The notes under the pieces were generated by a model. It was not told where the DNA came from. It ran no database searches and was given only the letters and a program-made list of their open reading frames with translations. The translations under genes and the position numbers were made by a program. 64,000 nucleotides of DNA from Pseudomonadota bacterium (GTDB lineage: Bacteria; Pseudomonadota; Gammaproteobacteria; Burkholderiales; Burkholderiaceae_C), in NCBI GenBank assembly GCA_018241225.1, contig JAFEEG010000012.1, forward strand, positions 62,001 through 126,000, written 5' to 3'. Below, piece by piece: positions 55,652 to 64,000 of this stretch (position 1 is its first letter; the number at the start of each line of letters is the position of its first letter).

Positions 55652-55690
55652 AAAAGAAAAATGCCCGCGGCGCAAGCGGCGGGCATTTCT
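55651..55690. terminator. Bidirectional terminator between the oxidoreductase and rho
   Basis: ATGCCCGC (55661-55668) and GCGGGCAT (55679-55686) form a hairpin with a 10-nt loop; A-rich bases precede it (AAAAAGAAAA) and TTTCT overlaps/follows, so it can serve both convergent genes. Orientation toward rho (minus) gives the better T tract. Confidence 0.8.
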
Positions 55691-55715
55691 CGTGAAGGCG
55701 AGCAGGGGGGCTCGA

Positions 55716-56981
55716 TCAGCCCCCTCGACGCATCATGTCGAAGAACTCGACATTCGTCTTGGTCGCCTTCATGTTCTTGAGCATGAGCTCCATCGCCTCG
55801 ATCTCGTCCATGTTGTACATGAGCTGGCGAAGGATGCGGGTCTTCTGCAGGATCTCGGGCGGCAGAAGCAGCTCTTCGCGGCGGGTGCCGCTGCGGTTGA
55901 GCTGGATGGACGGGAACACGCGCTTCTCGTACAGGCGGCGGTCCAGGTGGATTTCGGAGTTGCCGGTGCCCTTGAACTCTTCGAAGATCACTTCGTCCAT
56001 GCGGCTGCCGGTGTCGATCAGCGCGGTGCCGATGATGGTCAGCGATCCGCCTTCTTCCACGTTGCGGGCCGCGCCCAGGAAGCGCTTGGGGCGCTGCAGC
56101 GCGTTCGAATCCACACCACCGGTCAGCACCTTGCCCGACGAGGGCACGACGTTGTTGTAGGCGCGGGCCAGGCGGGTGATCGAGTCCAGCAGGATCACCA
56201 CGTCCTTTTTCAGCTCGACCAGGCGCTTGGCGCGCTCGATCACCATCTCGGCCACATGCACGTGGCGGGCGGCCGGCTCGTCGAAGGTGGAGGCAATGAC
56301 CTCGCCCTTCACGGTGCGCTGCATTTCCGTCACTTCTTCAGGGCGCTCGTCCACCAGCAGCACCATCATGTGCACCTCGGGATAGTTGGCGCTGATGGCG
56401 TGGGCGATGTGCTGCATCATCACCGTCTTGCCGCTCTTGGGCGGGGCCACCAGCAGGGCGCGCTGGCCCTTGCCGATGGGGGCGATGATGTCGATGATGC
56501 GCCCGGTGATGTTCTCGTCGCCCTTGAAGTTGTCGCGCTCCAGGCGCATCAGGTTCTTGGGGAACAGCGGCGTCAGGTTCTCGAACATGACCTTGTGCTT
56601 GTTCTGCTCGGGCGGGCCGCCGTTCACGGAATCAAGCTTGGTCAGGGCAAAGTAGCGCTCGCCATCCTTGGGGATGCGCACCTCGCCCTCGATCATGTCG
56701 CCGGTGTGCAGGTTGAACCGGCGCACCTGGCTGGGGCTGATGTAGATGTCGTCGGTGCTGGCCGTGAAGCTGGTGTCGGGGCTGCGCAGGAAGCCGAAGC
56801 CGTCGGGCAGGATCTCGAGCACGCCGTCGGCAAACACCTGTTCGCCCGCTTTCGCGCGCTTCTTGATGATGGCGAACATCAGCTCTTGCTTGCGCATGCG
56901 GCCGACGTTTTCGATCTCAAGTGCCTCGGCTTGCTTGAGGACTTCAGACACGTGCAGTGCCTTGAGTTCGTTTAAGTGCAT
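55716..56981 (-). CDS. rho: Transcription termination factor Rho
   Basis: 421 residues. N-terminal helix-extended-loop domain ('[21 protein letters not shown]'), the RNA-binding cold-shock domain ('[17 protein letters not shown]', '[14 protein letters not shown]'), Walker A '[18 protein letters not shown]', Walker B '[16 protein letters not shown]', Q/R loops ('[11 protein letters not shown]') and C-terminal '[10 protein letters not shown]'. The usual PPKAGKT is PPKSGKT. Start 56981 is standard-length; a longer frame to 57059 has no homology. The 123-bp leader before it may host Rho autoregulation, as in E. coli. Confidence 0.97.
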   Translation of the reverse strand: MHLNELKALHVSEVLKQAEALEIENVGRMRKQELMFAIIKKRAKAGEQVFADGVLEILPDGFGFLRSPDTSFTASTDDIYISPSQVRRFNLHTGDMIEGEVRIPKDGERYFALTKLDSVNGGPPEQNKHKVMFENLTPLFPKNLMRLERDNFKGDENITGRIIDIIAPIGKGQRALLVAPPKSGKTVMMQHIAHAISANYPEVHMMVLLVDERPEEVTEMQRTVKGEVIASTFDEPAARHVHVAEMVIERAKRLVELKKDVVILLDSITRLARAYNNVVPSSGKVLTGGVDSNALQRPKRFLGAARNVEEGGSLTIIGTALIDTGSRMDEVIFEEFKGTGNSEIHLDRRLYEKRVFPSIQLNRSGTRREELLLPPEILQKTRILRQLMYNMDEIEAMELMLKNMKATKTNVEFFDMMRRGG

Positions 56982-57150
56982 GGAATGACCCCTCGGGTGG
57001 GGTAGTTCTGACTGAAAAACGGGGGGAGGTTTGAGCAAGAGGCGAGAGGAGCCTCTCAAACCTTGGGAATTCGAACCGGGCTAGCCGGTGATTCGCACTG
57101 ATTATGACAGCAAAAAAAGCGCGAAGGGAAAAGGAACTTGAGACGAAAGT

Positions 57151-57171
57151 GCCGGCGCGTTGCGCGCCGGC
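57151..57171 (-). terminator. Hairpin downstream of trxA
   Basis: GCCGGCGCG-TTG-CGCGCCGGC, a 9-bp perfect stem 17 nt after the trxA stop. On the minus strand it is followed by ACTTTCGTC, a poor T tract, so termination efficiency is uncertain. Confidence 0.55.
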
Positions 57172-57187
57172 ATCACGAATGCTTCGA

Positions 57188-57520
57188 TCAGGCCAGTTGC
57201 TGGTCGATGAAAGCGGTGAGCTGGGCCTTGCTCATGGCGCCCACTTTGGTGGCGGCCAGCTGGCCATCCTTGAAGAGCATCAGCGTGGGAATGCCGCGAA
57301 TGCCGAACTTGGCGGGAATGTCGCGGTTCTCGTCCACGTTCATCTTCGCGACGGTGAGCTTGCCTTCATAGGTGCTCGAGACTTCGTCCAGGATGGGCGC
57401 GATCATCTTGCACGGACCGCACCACTCGGCCCAGTAGTCCACGAGCACGGGCTGGCCGGACTTGAGCACGTCGGCTTCGAAGGAGGAGTCGGAAATGTGT
57501 TTGATGAGATCAGAGGCCAT
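57188..57520 (-). CDS. trxA: Thioredoxin 1
   Basis: 110 residues with active site W33-C34-G35-P36-C37 ('[16 protein letters not shown]'), '[21 protein letters not shown]' with the cis-Pro loop. Reduces protein disulfides using thioredoxin reductase and NADPH in the cytosol. trxA upstream of rho on the same strand is the conserved arrangement of proteobacteria. Confidence 0.97.
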   Translation of the reverse strand: MASDLIKHISDSSFEADVLKSGQPVLVDYWAEWCGPCKMIAPILDEVSSTYEGKLTVAKMNVDENRDIPAKFGIRGIPTLMLFKDGQLAATKVGAMSKAQLTAFIDQQLA

Positions 57521-57683
57521 TGAAGTAGTCCTTTTGCGCGGAGCTGCGCGGCGCGTTGATAGGTGCCGCTAAAGTGCAGGTCATTGTGACAGAAACCAAG
57601 TATTGGCGTGGCGCACGAAGCTATGACGCCCATAGCGCCAGACCTGTTGCGTCCACTGCGACAACGCACCCTGCAAAGCCCTG

Positions 57684-58943
57684 ATGAATTCCCTTCTTGC
57701 CGACATCGCCGTCATCGGCGGCGGCCCGGCCGGCCTGATGGCCGCCGAGACCCTGGCCACCACCGGCGCACGGGTCCATCTCTTCGACGCCATGCCCACG
57801 GTGGGCCGCAAGTTCCTGCTGGCCGGCCGCGGAGGCTTGAACCTCACGCATTCGGAAGCACCCGAGCCCTTTGCGTCGCGTTTTGGCGAGCGGCGCGCGC
57901 AGATCGAGCCCTGGCTTGCTGCGTTCGGGCCGCAGCAGTTGTGTGACTGGGCGCACGGCCTGGGCATCGAGACCTTCGTTGGCTCGTCCGGCCGTGTCTT
58001 CCCCAAGGACATGAAGGCCGCGCCGCTGCTTCGTGCCTGGCTGCATCGCCTGCGGGCAGCGGGCGTGCAGTTCCACATGCGGCGTCGCTGGTTGGGAGCG
58101 CTTGAAGCAACCCCGGGCTCCGGCTGGGCGCTGCGCTTTGCCACGCCGGGCGGCGAACTGGCCGTGCAGGCCCGCGCCGTTGTGCTGGCCTTGGGCGGTG
58201 GCAGCTGGGCGCGCCTGGGCTCCGACGGCGCATGGGTGCCGTGGCTGGCCGGGCAAGGCGTGGACGTGGCGCCGCTGCTGCCCGCCAACTGCGGCTTCGA
58301 CGTGGGATGGAGCGGCTATTTCTCCGAGCGCTTTGCCGGCCAGCCCTTCAAGTCGGTGGCCATCGAGTTCCGTGATTCGCGGGGCCGCACCTTCGCGCAC
58401 AAGAAGGGCGAGTTCATCGCCACCGCCACGGGCGTCGAGGGCAGCCTGATCTATGCGGCGTCCGGGCTGCTTCGCGACGAGATCGCGGCCACGGGAAGCG
58501 CCGAGTTGTCCCTGGATCTGCTGCCGGACCGCAGCGCCCAGCAGGTTCGCTCCGAGGTGCTGCATCCGCGCGGCTCGCGTTCGCTGGCCAGCCACCTCAA
58601 GGGGCGGCTGGGCCTCGAAGGCATCAAGGCAGCGCTGCTGTTCGAAGTGCTGGGGCGCGAGGGCATGCACGACATGGAGAAGGTCGCGCTGGCCATCAAG
58701 GCGCTGCCGCTGAAGCTCAAGGCGCCCAGGCCGATCGATGAGGCCATCAGCAGTGCGGGCGGCGTGCGTCTGCAAGCGCTGGACGCGCAGCTCATGGTCA
58801 GCGCAATGCCGGGCGTGTTCTGCGCCGGCGAGATGCTGGATTGGGAGGCGCCGACCGGCGGCTATCTGCTCACCGCCAGCATGGCCAGCGGCGTGGTCGC
58901 GGCGCGCGGGGCCGGGCGCTGGCTGCAGTCCGCCGGCGGTTGA
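57684..58943 (+). CDS. TIGR03862-type (HI0933/BaiN-like) flavoprotein
   Basis: 419 residues. FAD-binding 'IAVIGGGPAGLMAAETLATTGARVHLFDA', the family motif 'VGRKFLLAGRGGLNLTHSE', 'GRVFPKDMKAAPLLRAWLHRL' and the C-terminal 'ALDAQLMVSAMPGVFCAGEMLDWEAPTGGY' region. It belongs to the NAD(P)/FAD oxidoreductase family that includes BaiN; the TIGR03862 branch has no established substrate. It is divergent from trxA and followed by a convergent JmjC-like gene. Confidence 0.9.
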   Translation: MNSLLADIAVIGGGPAGLMAAETLATTGARVHLFDAMPTVGRKFLLAGRGGLNLTHSEAPEPFASRFGERRAQIEPWLAAFGPQQLCDWAHGLGIETFVGSSGRVFPKDMKAAPLLRAWLHRLRAAGVQFHMRRRWLGALEATPGSGWALRFATPGGELAVQARAVVLALGGGSWARLGSDGAWVPWLAGQGVDVAPLLPANCGFDVGWSGYFSERFAGQPFKSVAIEFRDSRGRTFAHKKGEFIATATGVEGSLIYAASGLLRDEIAATGSAELSLDLLPDRSAQQVRSEVLHPRGSRSLASHLKGRLGLEGIKAALLFEVLGREGMHDMEKVALAIKALPLKLKAPRPIDEAISSAGGVRLQALDAQLMVSAMPGVFCAGEMLDWEAPTGGYLLTASMASGVVAARGAGRWLQSAGG

Positions 58944-58964
58944 ACGGCGGCCTGGCCCGCTTCG

Positions 58965-59963
58965 TCACGCGGTGGGAATGCGGATATGCAGTTGCTGGCG
59001 CGAGGGCTCGGGTGCCACCTCTGCGGAAATCGGCGAGATCAGGTGCGGTAGTGCCAGTGCGCGTGCCAGCGCGGGTCGGCGAATCTGCAGCCACTCGCAG
59101 CCGCTCATGATCCAGTCGGCCATCGTCAGGCGCATGCGCAGCGGCAGCTTGCGGCGCCTGCCCGCCACGTCCATCACGAAGCCCTGCCAGTTCGATCGGT
59201 CGAGCATGTTGGTGCACACCGAAATGGACGTCGATGCCGCACGCGCTGCGTGCCACCAGCGCGCGGGCACGAACACCATGTCGCCCGGACCCAGTATCGA
59301 GCGATAGGGCGTGGCCTTTTCGAGCAAGGGAAAGCGCTCGCGGTCCTGCATGAGCGGGTCGTCCACGCGCGACTGGTTGGGAAACTCGCTGGGATAGACG
59401 TAGGGGGTGTCGGACGGCGCGAAGACAACGAATTCCTTCGTGCCGTAGATCTGCGTGATGAAGGCGTGCGAGTTCTCTCCGTCGAAATGCATGACCGGAA
59501 ACTTGCTGCCCACGCCGCCGATCAGCAGCTTGAGGTAGCCGTCCGGCCGGCGCCATTTCTCGGGCATCAGCGGGCTGGCATGGCGCCCCGGGAAGGCGTA
59601 CTTGTTCTGCGGGATCACGTCAGGGAGCAGTTCCGGCAGCGACTCGTGCAGGAAGCTGCGAAACATGTAGGGCCCCGGGCGTTCGTCGCACGAAGCGAGC
59701 ACGGCGTCGACGAATGCGTCGAAGGGCATGCTCTTGTCGTAGCTGATCGCCACCGGCTTGGCACCGAACCGCTCCTTGAAGTGCAGTGGGGTCCATTTGC
59801 TCATGGCGGGCCATTCGGCTGCCACGCCGGAAATGACCAGAGGCCGCCCCTTGCGGATGTAGCGCTCGAGGAAGTCCTCGTAAGAGAGGTCGGCGGCGGC
59901 GACTCTCTCTATTTCGCTGGTCACGGCCGGCACCCGGCCGCCTTTCTGCAAAGCGTCCGACAT
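58965..59963 (-). CDS. Cupin-like (JmjC-type) Fe(II)/2-oxoglutarate oxygenase family protein
   Basis: 332 residues. 'RKGRPLVISGVAAEWPAMSKW' is the entry motif of JmjC/cupin_8 proteins. Metal ligands H159 and D161 ('MHFDGENSHAF') and H238 ('VPARWWHAARA') form the HxD...H triad, and 'IYGTKEFVVFAPSDTPYVY' (K176) can bind 2-oxoglutarate. A positively charged helical C-terminus follows. Likely protein or small-molecule hydroxylase. Convergent with the flavoprotein gene. Confidence 0.85.
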   Translation of the reverse strand: MSDALQKGGRVPAVTSEIERVAAADLSYEDFLERYIRKGRPLVISGVAAEWPAMSKWTPLHFKERFGAKPVAISYDKSMPFDAFVDAVLASCDERPGPYMFRSFLHESLPELLPDVIPQNKYAFPGRHASPLMPEKWRRPDGYLKLLIGGVGSKFPVMHFDGENSHAFITQIYGTKEFVVFAPSDTPYVYPSEFPNQSRVDDPLMQDRERFPLLEKATPYRSILGPGDMVFVPARWWHAARAASTSISVCTNMLDRSNWQGFVMDVAGRRRKLPLRMRLTMADWIMSGCEWLQIRRPALARALALPHLISPISAEVAPEPSRQQLHIRIPTA

Positions 59964-60045
59964 GGTGTTTCTCTTGGAGTTGTTATAACTTTTGAATTAC
60001 ATGCCTTGGGATGTGCGCTTGTCCAGCGGCGGCATGTAAAGTTCA

Positions 60046-60456
60046 TCAAGGGCCGGCATGGCGCGCTGTCGGTTGGCTTTCGGCCCTGGTCCGATGCTCC
60101 TGTGCGAAGCGCCTTTCTGCGGCATCAAGATGGTTGTTGAGCACGTGTGAAATCACGTTGATCCCCAGCCCGGCGAACAGCGCAGGCAGCAGGTAGAGCG
60201 CCACCGAGACCTCGGACGAAAACATTGCGCTGTCCAGTGGCGACTGCGTGAGTGCGGCCGCCTGCGAGAGCCTTTGCAGCACATAGACGTCGAAGCCGGC
60301 GATGGCGATCAGGGCAAAGCCCAGCAGAAGCACGGTGCTGCGGGAGATGGCTCGCTTGAGCATGAGAAGTGCGTAGATGCCGAAGGGCAGGACGACCGAA
60401 CCCAGCATCAGGATCCAGAATCGGGCTTCGAGGAATACGGAGATGCCGTGGTGCAT
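60046..60456 (-). CDS. Hypothetical small membrane protein (136 aa)
   Basis: 136 residues with three likely membrane spans ('FWILMLGSVVLPFGIYALLML', 'TVLLLGFALIAIAGFDVYVL', 'VALYLLPALFAGLGINVISHVL') and a charged C-terminus ('NNHLDAAERRFAQEHRTRAES'). I do not recognise the family. The ATG at 60456 is preferred to a TTG at 60489; neither has a good ribosome-binding site. It is followed on the same strand by the JmjC-type gene after 82 bp. Confidence 0.6.
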   Translation of the reverse strand: MHHGISVFLEARFWILMLGSVVLPFGIYALLMLKRAISRSTVLLLGFALIAIAGFDVYVLQRLSQAAALTQSPLDSAMFSSEVSVALYLLPALFAGLGINVISHVLNNHLDAAERRFAQEHRTRAESQPTARHAGP

Positions 60457-60664
60457 GCGGATGTGCCTGGTGATGCGCCGCAGTGGCAATGGCCAGGCGG
60501 GCAGCGCGAGGCTAGCCAGTCAGTCTGAGGACTGGCTTAAGAACGGATTTCGGGAAATCTTGGGGGGAGGGCGCCGGCATGCACCATGTTGTTGCCGGTC
60601 GCGATGAGCCCTCTGGCAATTCGGTGTTGAACCGGATTTTCCAGAGCACTACAGATGTGAAAGT

Positions 60665-60761
60665 TGACGAGCCTTACCCCCGGCACTGACTACGCAGTTA
60701 GGGCTGCTTGGTTCCCCACCTGACCCGGTTGGCCGCTTCACCATGCGGGGAGGCCCGTCAG
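60665..60761 (-). ncRNA. ffs: 4.5S signal recognition particle RNA (small bacterial type)
   Basis: On the minus strand the conserved SRP core GGTCAGGTGGGGAACCAAGC (60729-60710) is followed by AGCCC. The ends pair as TGACG (60760-60756) with CGTCA (60669-60665) and continue through GGCCTCCCC against GGGGG-TAAGGC, giving the expected single long hairpin of about 97 nt. ffs next to dnaX is conserved in many proteobacteria. The rest of the 60457-60864 gap holds only promoter sequence, with no other gene seen. Ends are approximate to a few bases. Confidence 0.92.
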
Positions 60762-60864
60762 GGTGCATTGTAGGCGACGCCGATGACCCAATCCGGATGC
60801 AGGTCTAACGCAATGCTGTTGTGTTGCGAAAAAAGGGGATCGGCGAGCCCCCTAAAATGCACCG

Positions 60865-62802
60865 ATGGCCTATCTCGTGCTCGCTCGCAAACACCGTCCG
60901 AAGAACTTTACTGAGATGGTCGGGCAGGAGCACGTCGTGCAGGCACTGGCCAACGCGTTGGGTACGCAGCGCCTGCATCACGCCTACCTGTTTACCGGCA
61001 CGCGCGGCGTGGGCAAGACGACCGTGTCGCGCATTCTGGCCAAGTCGCTCAATTGCCAGGGGCCCGATGGCAACGGCGGCATCACCGCCACGCCGTGCGG
61101 CGTCTGCCAGGCCTGCCGCGACATCGATGCCGGCCGCTTCGTCGACTACACCGAGCTCGACGCCGCTTCCAATCGCGGCGTGGACGAAGTGCAGCAACTG
61201 CTCGAGCAAGCGGTCTACAAGCCGGTGCAGGGCCGCTTCAAGGTCTTCATGATCGACGAAGTGCACATGCTCTCGAACACCGCGTTCAACGCGATGCTCA
61301 AGACGCTGGAAGAGCCGCCCGAGTACCTCAAGTTCGTGCTGGCCACCACCGACCCGCAGAAGGTGCCGGTCACGGTGCTGTCGCGCTGCCTGCAGTTCAA
61401 CCTGCGGCCCATGGCGCCCGAGACCATCCTCGAACACCTCACCCGCGTGCTGGCCGGCGAGGGCGTTCCGGCCGAACCGGGCTCGCTGCGCCTGCTGGCG
61501 CGTGCAGCACGCGGCTCGATGCGCGACGCGCTGTCGCTCACCGACCAGGCCATTGCCTACGGCAACGGCGAACTGGTGGAAACCGGCGTGCGCCAGATGC
61601 TGGGCAGCGTGGACCGCGGCCACGTGTTCCGCCTGATCGATGCCATTGCGCAGGGCGACGGCAAGACCGTGGTCGAGATCTCCGAAGGCCTGCGCCGCGA
61701 TGGCCTGTCGGCTGCCTCCACGCTGGAAGAGATGACCACCGTGCTGCAGTCCATGGCCGTCTTGCAGGCCGTGCCTGGGCGCGGTGCGGCGCTGGAAGTG
61801 TCCGATGTCGAGGCGGGCGAGACCGCGCGCCTGGCCGCCTCGATGGCGCCGGAAGAAACGCAACTGCTCTACAGCCTGTGCCTGCACGGTCGGGGCGAGT
61901 TGGGGCTGGCCCCCGACGAATACGCGGCGCTTACCATGGTGCTGCTGCGGCCCCTGGCCTTCAAGCCCACGGGCGCGGCGGAAAAAAAAACTCTGAATGA
62001 AGCCCAGGCGGCGCCGCAGGGCACCGCTGCGCCGGCCAGAGCCGCTGTTGCTGCGCCTGCTGCATCGCCCGCGCCTGCGTCATCTGCACCCCCTGCGCCA
62101 GCACCCGCGCCTGCGCCGGCCGAACCGCCGCCGCGCGAGCCCCAGCCGCCCGTGCGCGAGCCGCACCCGCAAGCCCAGCCTCCCCGCGAAGAGCAGCCGC
62201 AGCCGCCCGACGATGAGATGGCAGCCGAGGCGCAGCCCGTGCCGCCGGGACCGCGCCTGCGTGTTCACGATGCGCCCCAGGGGCGCCCGGCGGCGGCGGC
62301 GCCAGAACAACCCGACCTGCCTGCGCGCAGCCAGGCCATGCCGTTGCGTGTGCAGGGCACGGCCGGCATGCGCGACATGCCCCAGGCCCAGTCTTCAGGC
62401 GGCACGCCCATCGTGCCCAGCGAAGAGGGCGACTTCTGGTATTCCACCGTCACGAGCATGGTGACCAAGGAACTCATCGGCGCCCTGGCAAGAGAGCTTG
62501 CGCTGCAGTCCCAACTGGTGGGGCGCGACGAAGACCAGTGGCTGCTGCGCATCGAGCGCGAATCGCTGGGGCAGTCGGGCAGTCGCGACAAATTGCAGGG
62601 CGCGCTGGCGGCCCTGGGCCATTCCGTCAAAATCTCGATCGAGATCGGCGCGGTGAGCGACAGCCCGGCGCGCCGCAACAAGCAGGCCGCCGAAGCGCGC
62701 CAGCGAGAGGCCGAAGAGGCCATTCACAACGATCCGCTGGTGCAGGCCATGATGCGCGACTTCGATGCGCGCATCGTGCCCGGCAGCCTGCGGCCGGTGT
62801 GA
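60865..62802 (+). CDS. dnaX: DNA polymerase III subunits tau/gamma
   Basis: 645 residues (tau). Clamp-loader ATPase: Walker A 'GTRGVGKT' 45-52, zinc Cys C64, C78, C81, C84, '[11 protein letters not shown]' and '[15 protein letters not shown]'. Domain III ends near residue 365. A run of nine A (61982-61990) then follows at codons 373-376. Beyond it comes an Ala/Pro/Glu-rich linker (~385-520) and the C-terminal tau part that binds the polymerase and helicase. Reading -1 or +1 at the A run stops within five codons, giving a 376-378-residue gamma-like product. ybaB and recR follow. Confidence 0.96.
   Translation: MAYLVLARKHRPKNFTEMVGQEHVVQALANALGTQRLHHAYLFTGTRGVGKTTVSRILAKSLNCQGPDGNGGITATPCGVCQACRDIDAGRFVDYTELDAASNRGVDEVQQLLEQAVYKPVQGRFKVFMIDEVHMLSNTAFNAMLKTLEEPPEYLKFVLATTDPQKVPVTVLSRCLQFNLRPMAPETILEHLTRVLAGEGVPAEPGSLRLLARAARGSMRDALSLTDQAIAYGNGELVETGVRQMLGSVDRGHVFRLIDAIAQGDGKTVVEISEGLRRDGLSAASTLEEMTTVLQSMAVLQAVPGRGAALEVSDVEAGETARLAASMAPEETQLLYSLCLHGRGELGLAPDEYAALTMVLLRPLAFKPTGAAEKKTLNEAQAAPQGTAAPARAAVAAPAASPAPASSAPPAPAPAPAPAEPPPREPQPPVREPHPQAQPPREEQPQPPDDEMAAEAQPVPPGPRLRVHDAPQGRPAAAAPEQPDLPARSQAMPLRVQGTAGMRDMPQAQSSGGTPIVPSEEGDFWYSTVTSMVTKELIGALARELALQSQLVGRDEDQWLLRIERESLGQSGSRDKLQGALAALGHSVKISIEIGAVSDSPARRNKQAAEARQREAEEAIHNDPLVQAMMRDFDARIVPGSLRPV
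61982..61990 (+). promoter_or_regulatory. Nine-A slippery run in dnaX (candidate frameshift/transcriptional slippage site)
   Basis: GAA AAA AAA ACT in frame. Shifted -1 the reading is AAC TCT GAA TGA (stop 61998-62000); shifted +1 it is CTC TGA (stop 61994-61996). Both alternative frames terminate at once, at the boundary between the ATPase/oligomerisation part and the tau-specific tail, exactly where gamma ends in other bacteria. Confidence 0.7.
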
Positions 62803-62860
62803 GCCTCGCGGCCATACTTTCTCCTTCTTCTTTCATTCATTCAACTTCAGGACCCACACC

Positions 62861-63193
62861 ATGTTCAACAAGGGACAACTCGCCGGCCTCATGAAGCAGG
62901 CCCAGGCCATGCAGGAAAACCTCAAGAAGGCCCAGGAAGAGCTGGCCAACATCGAGGTCGAGGGCGAGTCCGGTGCCGGCCTCGTCAAGGTCGTGATGAC
63001 CTGCAAGCACGACGTCAAGCGCGTGAGCATCGACCCCAGCCTGCTGGGCGACGACAAGGACATGCTCGAAGACCTGGTGGCTGCTGCCTTCAACGCCGCG
63101 GTGCGCAAGGCCGAGGAAACCAGCGAGCAGAAGATGGGCAAGCTCACCGCCGGCATGCCGGGCCTGCCGGCCGGCATGAAGCTGCCGTTCTGA
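62861..63193 (+). CDS. ybaB: YbaB/EbfC family nucleoid-associated protein
   Basis: 110 residues, '[40 protein letters not shown]', then '[32 protein letters not shown]' and a Gly/Leu/Pro-rich tail. Forms tweezer-like dimers that bind DNA. It sits between dnaX and recR, its conserved location, and starts 58 bp after dnaX. Confidence 0.95.
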   Translation: MFNKGQLAGLMKQAQAMQENLKKAQEELANIEVEGESGAGLVKVVMTCKHDVKRVSIDPSLLGDDKDMLEDLVAAAFNAAVRKAEETSEQKMGKLTAGMPGLPAGMKLPF

Positions 63194-63213
63194 TCTCGGC
63201 AAGCACGCACTGA

Positions 63214-63804
63214 ATGGCCGATTCCAGTTCGCTTGACGCCTTGGTCGAGGCGCTGCGCCGCCTGCCTGGCGTGGGCGCCAAGTCGGCCTCGCGCATGGCC
63301 TTTCACATGCTGCAGCACGATCGCGACGGGGCGCAACTGCTCTCTCGCGCGCTGCAGCAGGCTGCGCTCAATGTGCGCCACTGCGAGCGCTGCAACACGT
63401 TTACCGAGGCGCCGGTTTGCAACGTGTGCCTCGATGCGCGGCGCGACGCGACCAAGCTGTGCGTGGTCGAGACGCCGGCCGACCAGGCCGCGCTGGAGCG
63501 CACCGGCGCATTTCGGGGCTACTACTTCGTGCTCATGGGCAAGCTCAGTCCGCTGGACGGCATCGGCCCCAAGGAGATCGGCCTGGCCCGCCTGTTCGAG
63601 CGGGCGCAGGACGGGCAGGTGAGCGAGGTGATCCTGGCCACCAACTTCACCGCCGAGGGCGAAGCCACGGCACATGTCATCGGCGAGGCGCTGCGCCAGC
63701 GCGGCCTGACGGTGACGCGACTGGCGCGCGGCGTGCCTGCAGGCAGCGAGCTCGAATACGTCGACCTGGGCACCATCGCGCACGCGCTGGTGGACCGTCG
63801 TTGA
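63214..63804 (+). CDS. recR: Recombination protein RecR
   Basis: 196 residues. N-terminal helix-hairpin-helix ('[20 protein letters not shown]'), zinc finger ('[16 protein letters not shown]'), Toprim domain ('[26 protein letters not shown]', '[11 protein letters not shown]') and C-terminal Walker-B-like '[15 protein letters not shown]'. Works with RecO/RecF to load RecA at gaps. 20 bp after ybaB. Confidence 0.96.
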   Translation: MADSSSLDALVEALRRLPGVGAKSASRMAFHMLQHDRDGAQLLSRALQQAALNVRHCERCNTFTEAPVCNVCLDARRDATKLCVVETPADQAALERTGAFRGYYFVLMGKLSPLDGIGPKEIGLARLFERAQDGQVSEVILATNFTAEGEATAHVIGEALRQRGLTVTRLARGVPAGSELEYVDLGTIAHALVDRR

Positions 63805-63825
63805 GCCGGTGAAACAGGAAGGAGC

Positions 63826-64000
63826 ATGCCCATGGATTTCTCCAAGCTGACCTTGGCCTACTGGTGCGTGCTGGCCGCGGGCCTGCTGCCCTACCTGAGC
63901 GCCTACATCGGCAAGGCGGGTGGCTTCGGCGCTGCCGACAACCAGCAGCCTCGCGAATGGCTGGGCCGCCAGCAGGGCTGGCGCTCGCGTGCCATGGCCG
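63826..64000 (+). CDS. MAPEG family membrane protein (3' end outside window)
   Basis: 58 residues visible. 'LTLAYWCVLAAGLLPYLSAYIGKAGG' is the first membrane span of the MAPEG family, then 'NQQPREWLGRQQGWRSRAMA', the typical loop before span two. Bacterial MAPEG proteins are small four-span proteins of uncertain activity. Two starts are possible: ATG 63826 or ATG 63832, both served by AGGAAGGAG. Follows recR by 21 bp. Confidence 0.85.
   Translation, partial: MPMDFSKLTLAYWCVLAAGLLPYLSAYIGKAGGFGAADNQQPREWLGRQQGWRSRAMA

Noticed and set aside
56982..57150. Extra small gene between rho and trxA
   Set aside because: Frames here are short, without ribosome-binding site or conserved features; the stretch is better read as the rho leader and trxA terminator.
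62020..62330. Pro/Ala-rich direct repeats in dnaX as a possible mobile or tandem-repeat insertion
   Set aside because: Such low-complexity linkers are normal between domains III and IV of tau; no clean repeat unit is visible.

Overview
The window is high-GC (roughly two-thirds G+C) bacterial chromosome. Gene content and order point to a betaproteobacterium of the Comamonadaceae (Variovorax/Acidovorax/Xenophilus-like): a Bug-type tripartite tricarboxylate receptor, olsB beside ppk1, ppk-sixA facing ppx next to pstSCAB-phoU-phoBR, ffs upstream of dnaX-ybaB-recR, and a GC-rich intergenic repeat of the kind common in this family. Genus is inference. Coding density is very high, many neighbours share 4-bp ATGA/GTGA stop-start overlaps, and I see no insertion sequence, prophage or CRISPR array.

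Layout. 1-2.7 kb: end of a phosphonate ABC permease (phnE), an iron-dependent alcohol dehydrogenase and a hemerythrin-like protein behind a nested palindrome. 2.7-4.9 kb: aromatic/aspartate aminotransferase and RidA, divergent from an Lrp regulator. 5.5-8.8 kb: a tightly coupled minus-strand operon DUF488 - CaiB/BaiF CoA-transferase - PNPOx-like flavoprotein - PNPOx/GAF/winged-helix protein. 8.9-10.2 kb: enoyl-CoA hydratase and a DUF1801 protein. 10.2-15.5 kb: D-glucarate catabolism (Bug receptor, gudD, garL-type aldolase, garR) with a LacI regulator and three near-identical palindromic operators. 15.6-21.1 kb: acetate/propionate kinase, FabI-like reductase, DUF3141 (PHA-synthase-like) protein and, divergently, a phosphotransacetylase. 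21.3-22.9 kb: small membrane proteins, a monooxygenase and soxR sharing a near-perfect SoxR box. 22.9-29.6 kb: an operon for a four-GAF hybrid histidine kinase, an Hpt protein, a response-regulator cyclase and a TerC/CBS membrane protein. 29.7-36.1 kb: assorted metabolism, a Crp/Fnr regulator, tRNA-Arg(TCT), small unknowns, a TIGR04325 methyltransferase and tRNA-Pro(TGG). 36.2-38.7 kb: a glutathione transferase and a cNMP-binding/thioredoxin-reductase-like fusion.

38.9-51 kb is a phosphate-starvation block: olsB (ornithine lipid), ppk1, sixA, ppx, pstSCAB, phoU, phoB, phoR. I can read 11-bp-periodic PhoB-box sequences ahead of pstS and, on the opposite strand, ahead of ppx, and weaker ones ahead of ppk1 and olsB. 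This suggests one PhoB-controlled unit joining phosphate uptake, polyphosphate turnover and phosphorus-free membrane lipid. 51-64 kb holds a MATE exporter, a GT-C-like membrane protein, rpmE2, a Gfo/Idh/MocA oxidoreductase, rho, trxA, a TIGR03862 flavoprotein, a JmjC/cupin-like oxygenase, ffs (4.5S RNA), dnaX, ybaB, recR and the start of a MAPEG protein.

The observations I rate highest are the nine-A run inside dnaX where both alternative frames stop within five codons (a probable frameshift/slippage switch making a short gamma-like subunit), the SoxR-type promoter on the monooxygenase gene, the phosphate/lipid/polyP block with its PhoB-box-like sites, and the DUF488-CaiB-PNPOx-PNPOx/GAF operon, whose function I cannot assign.
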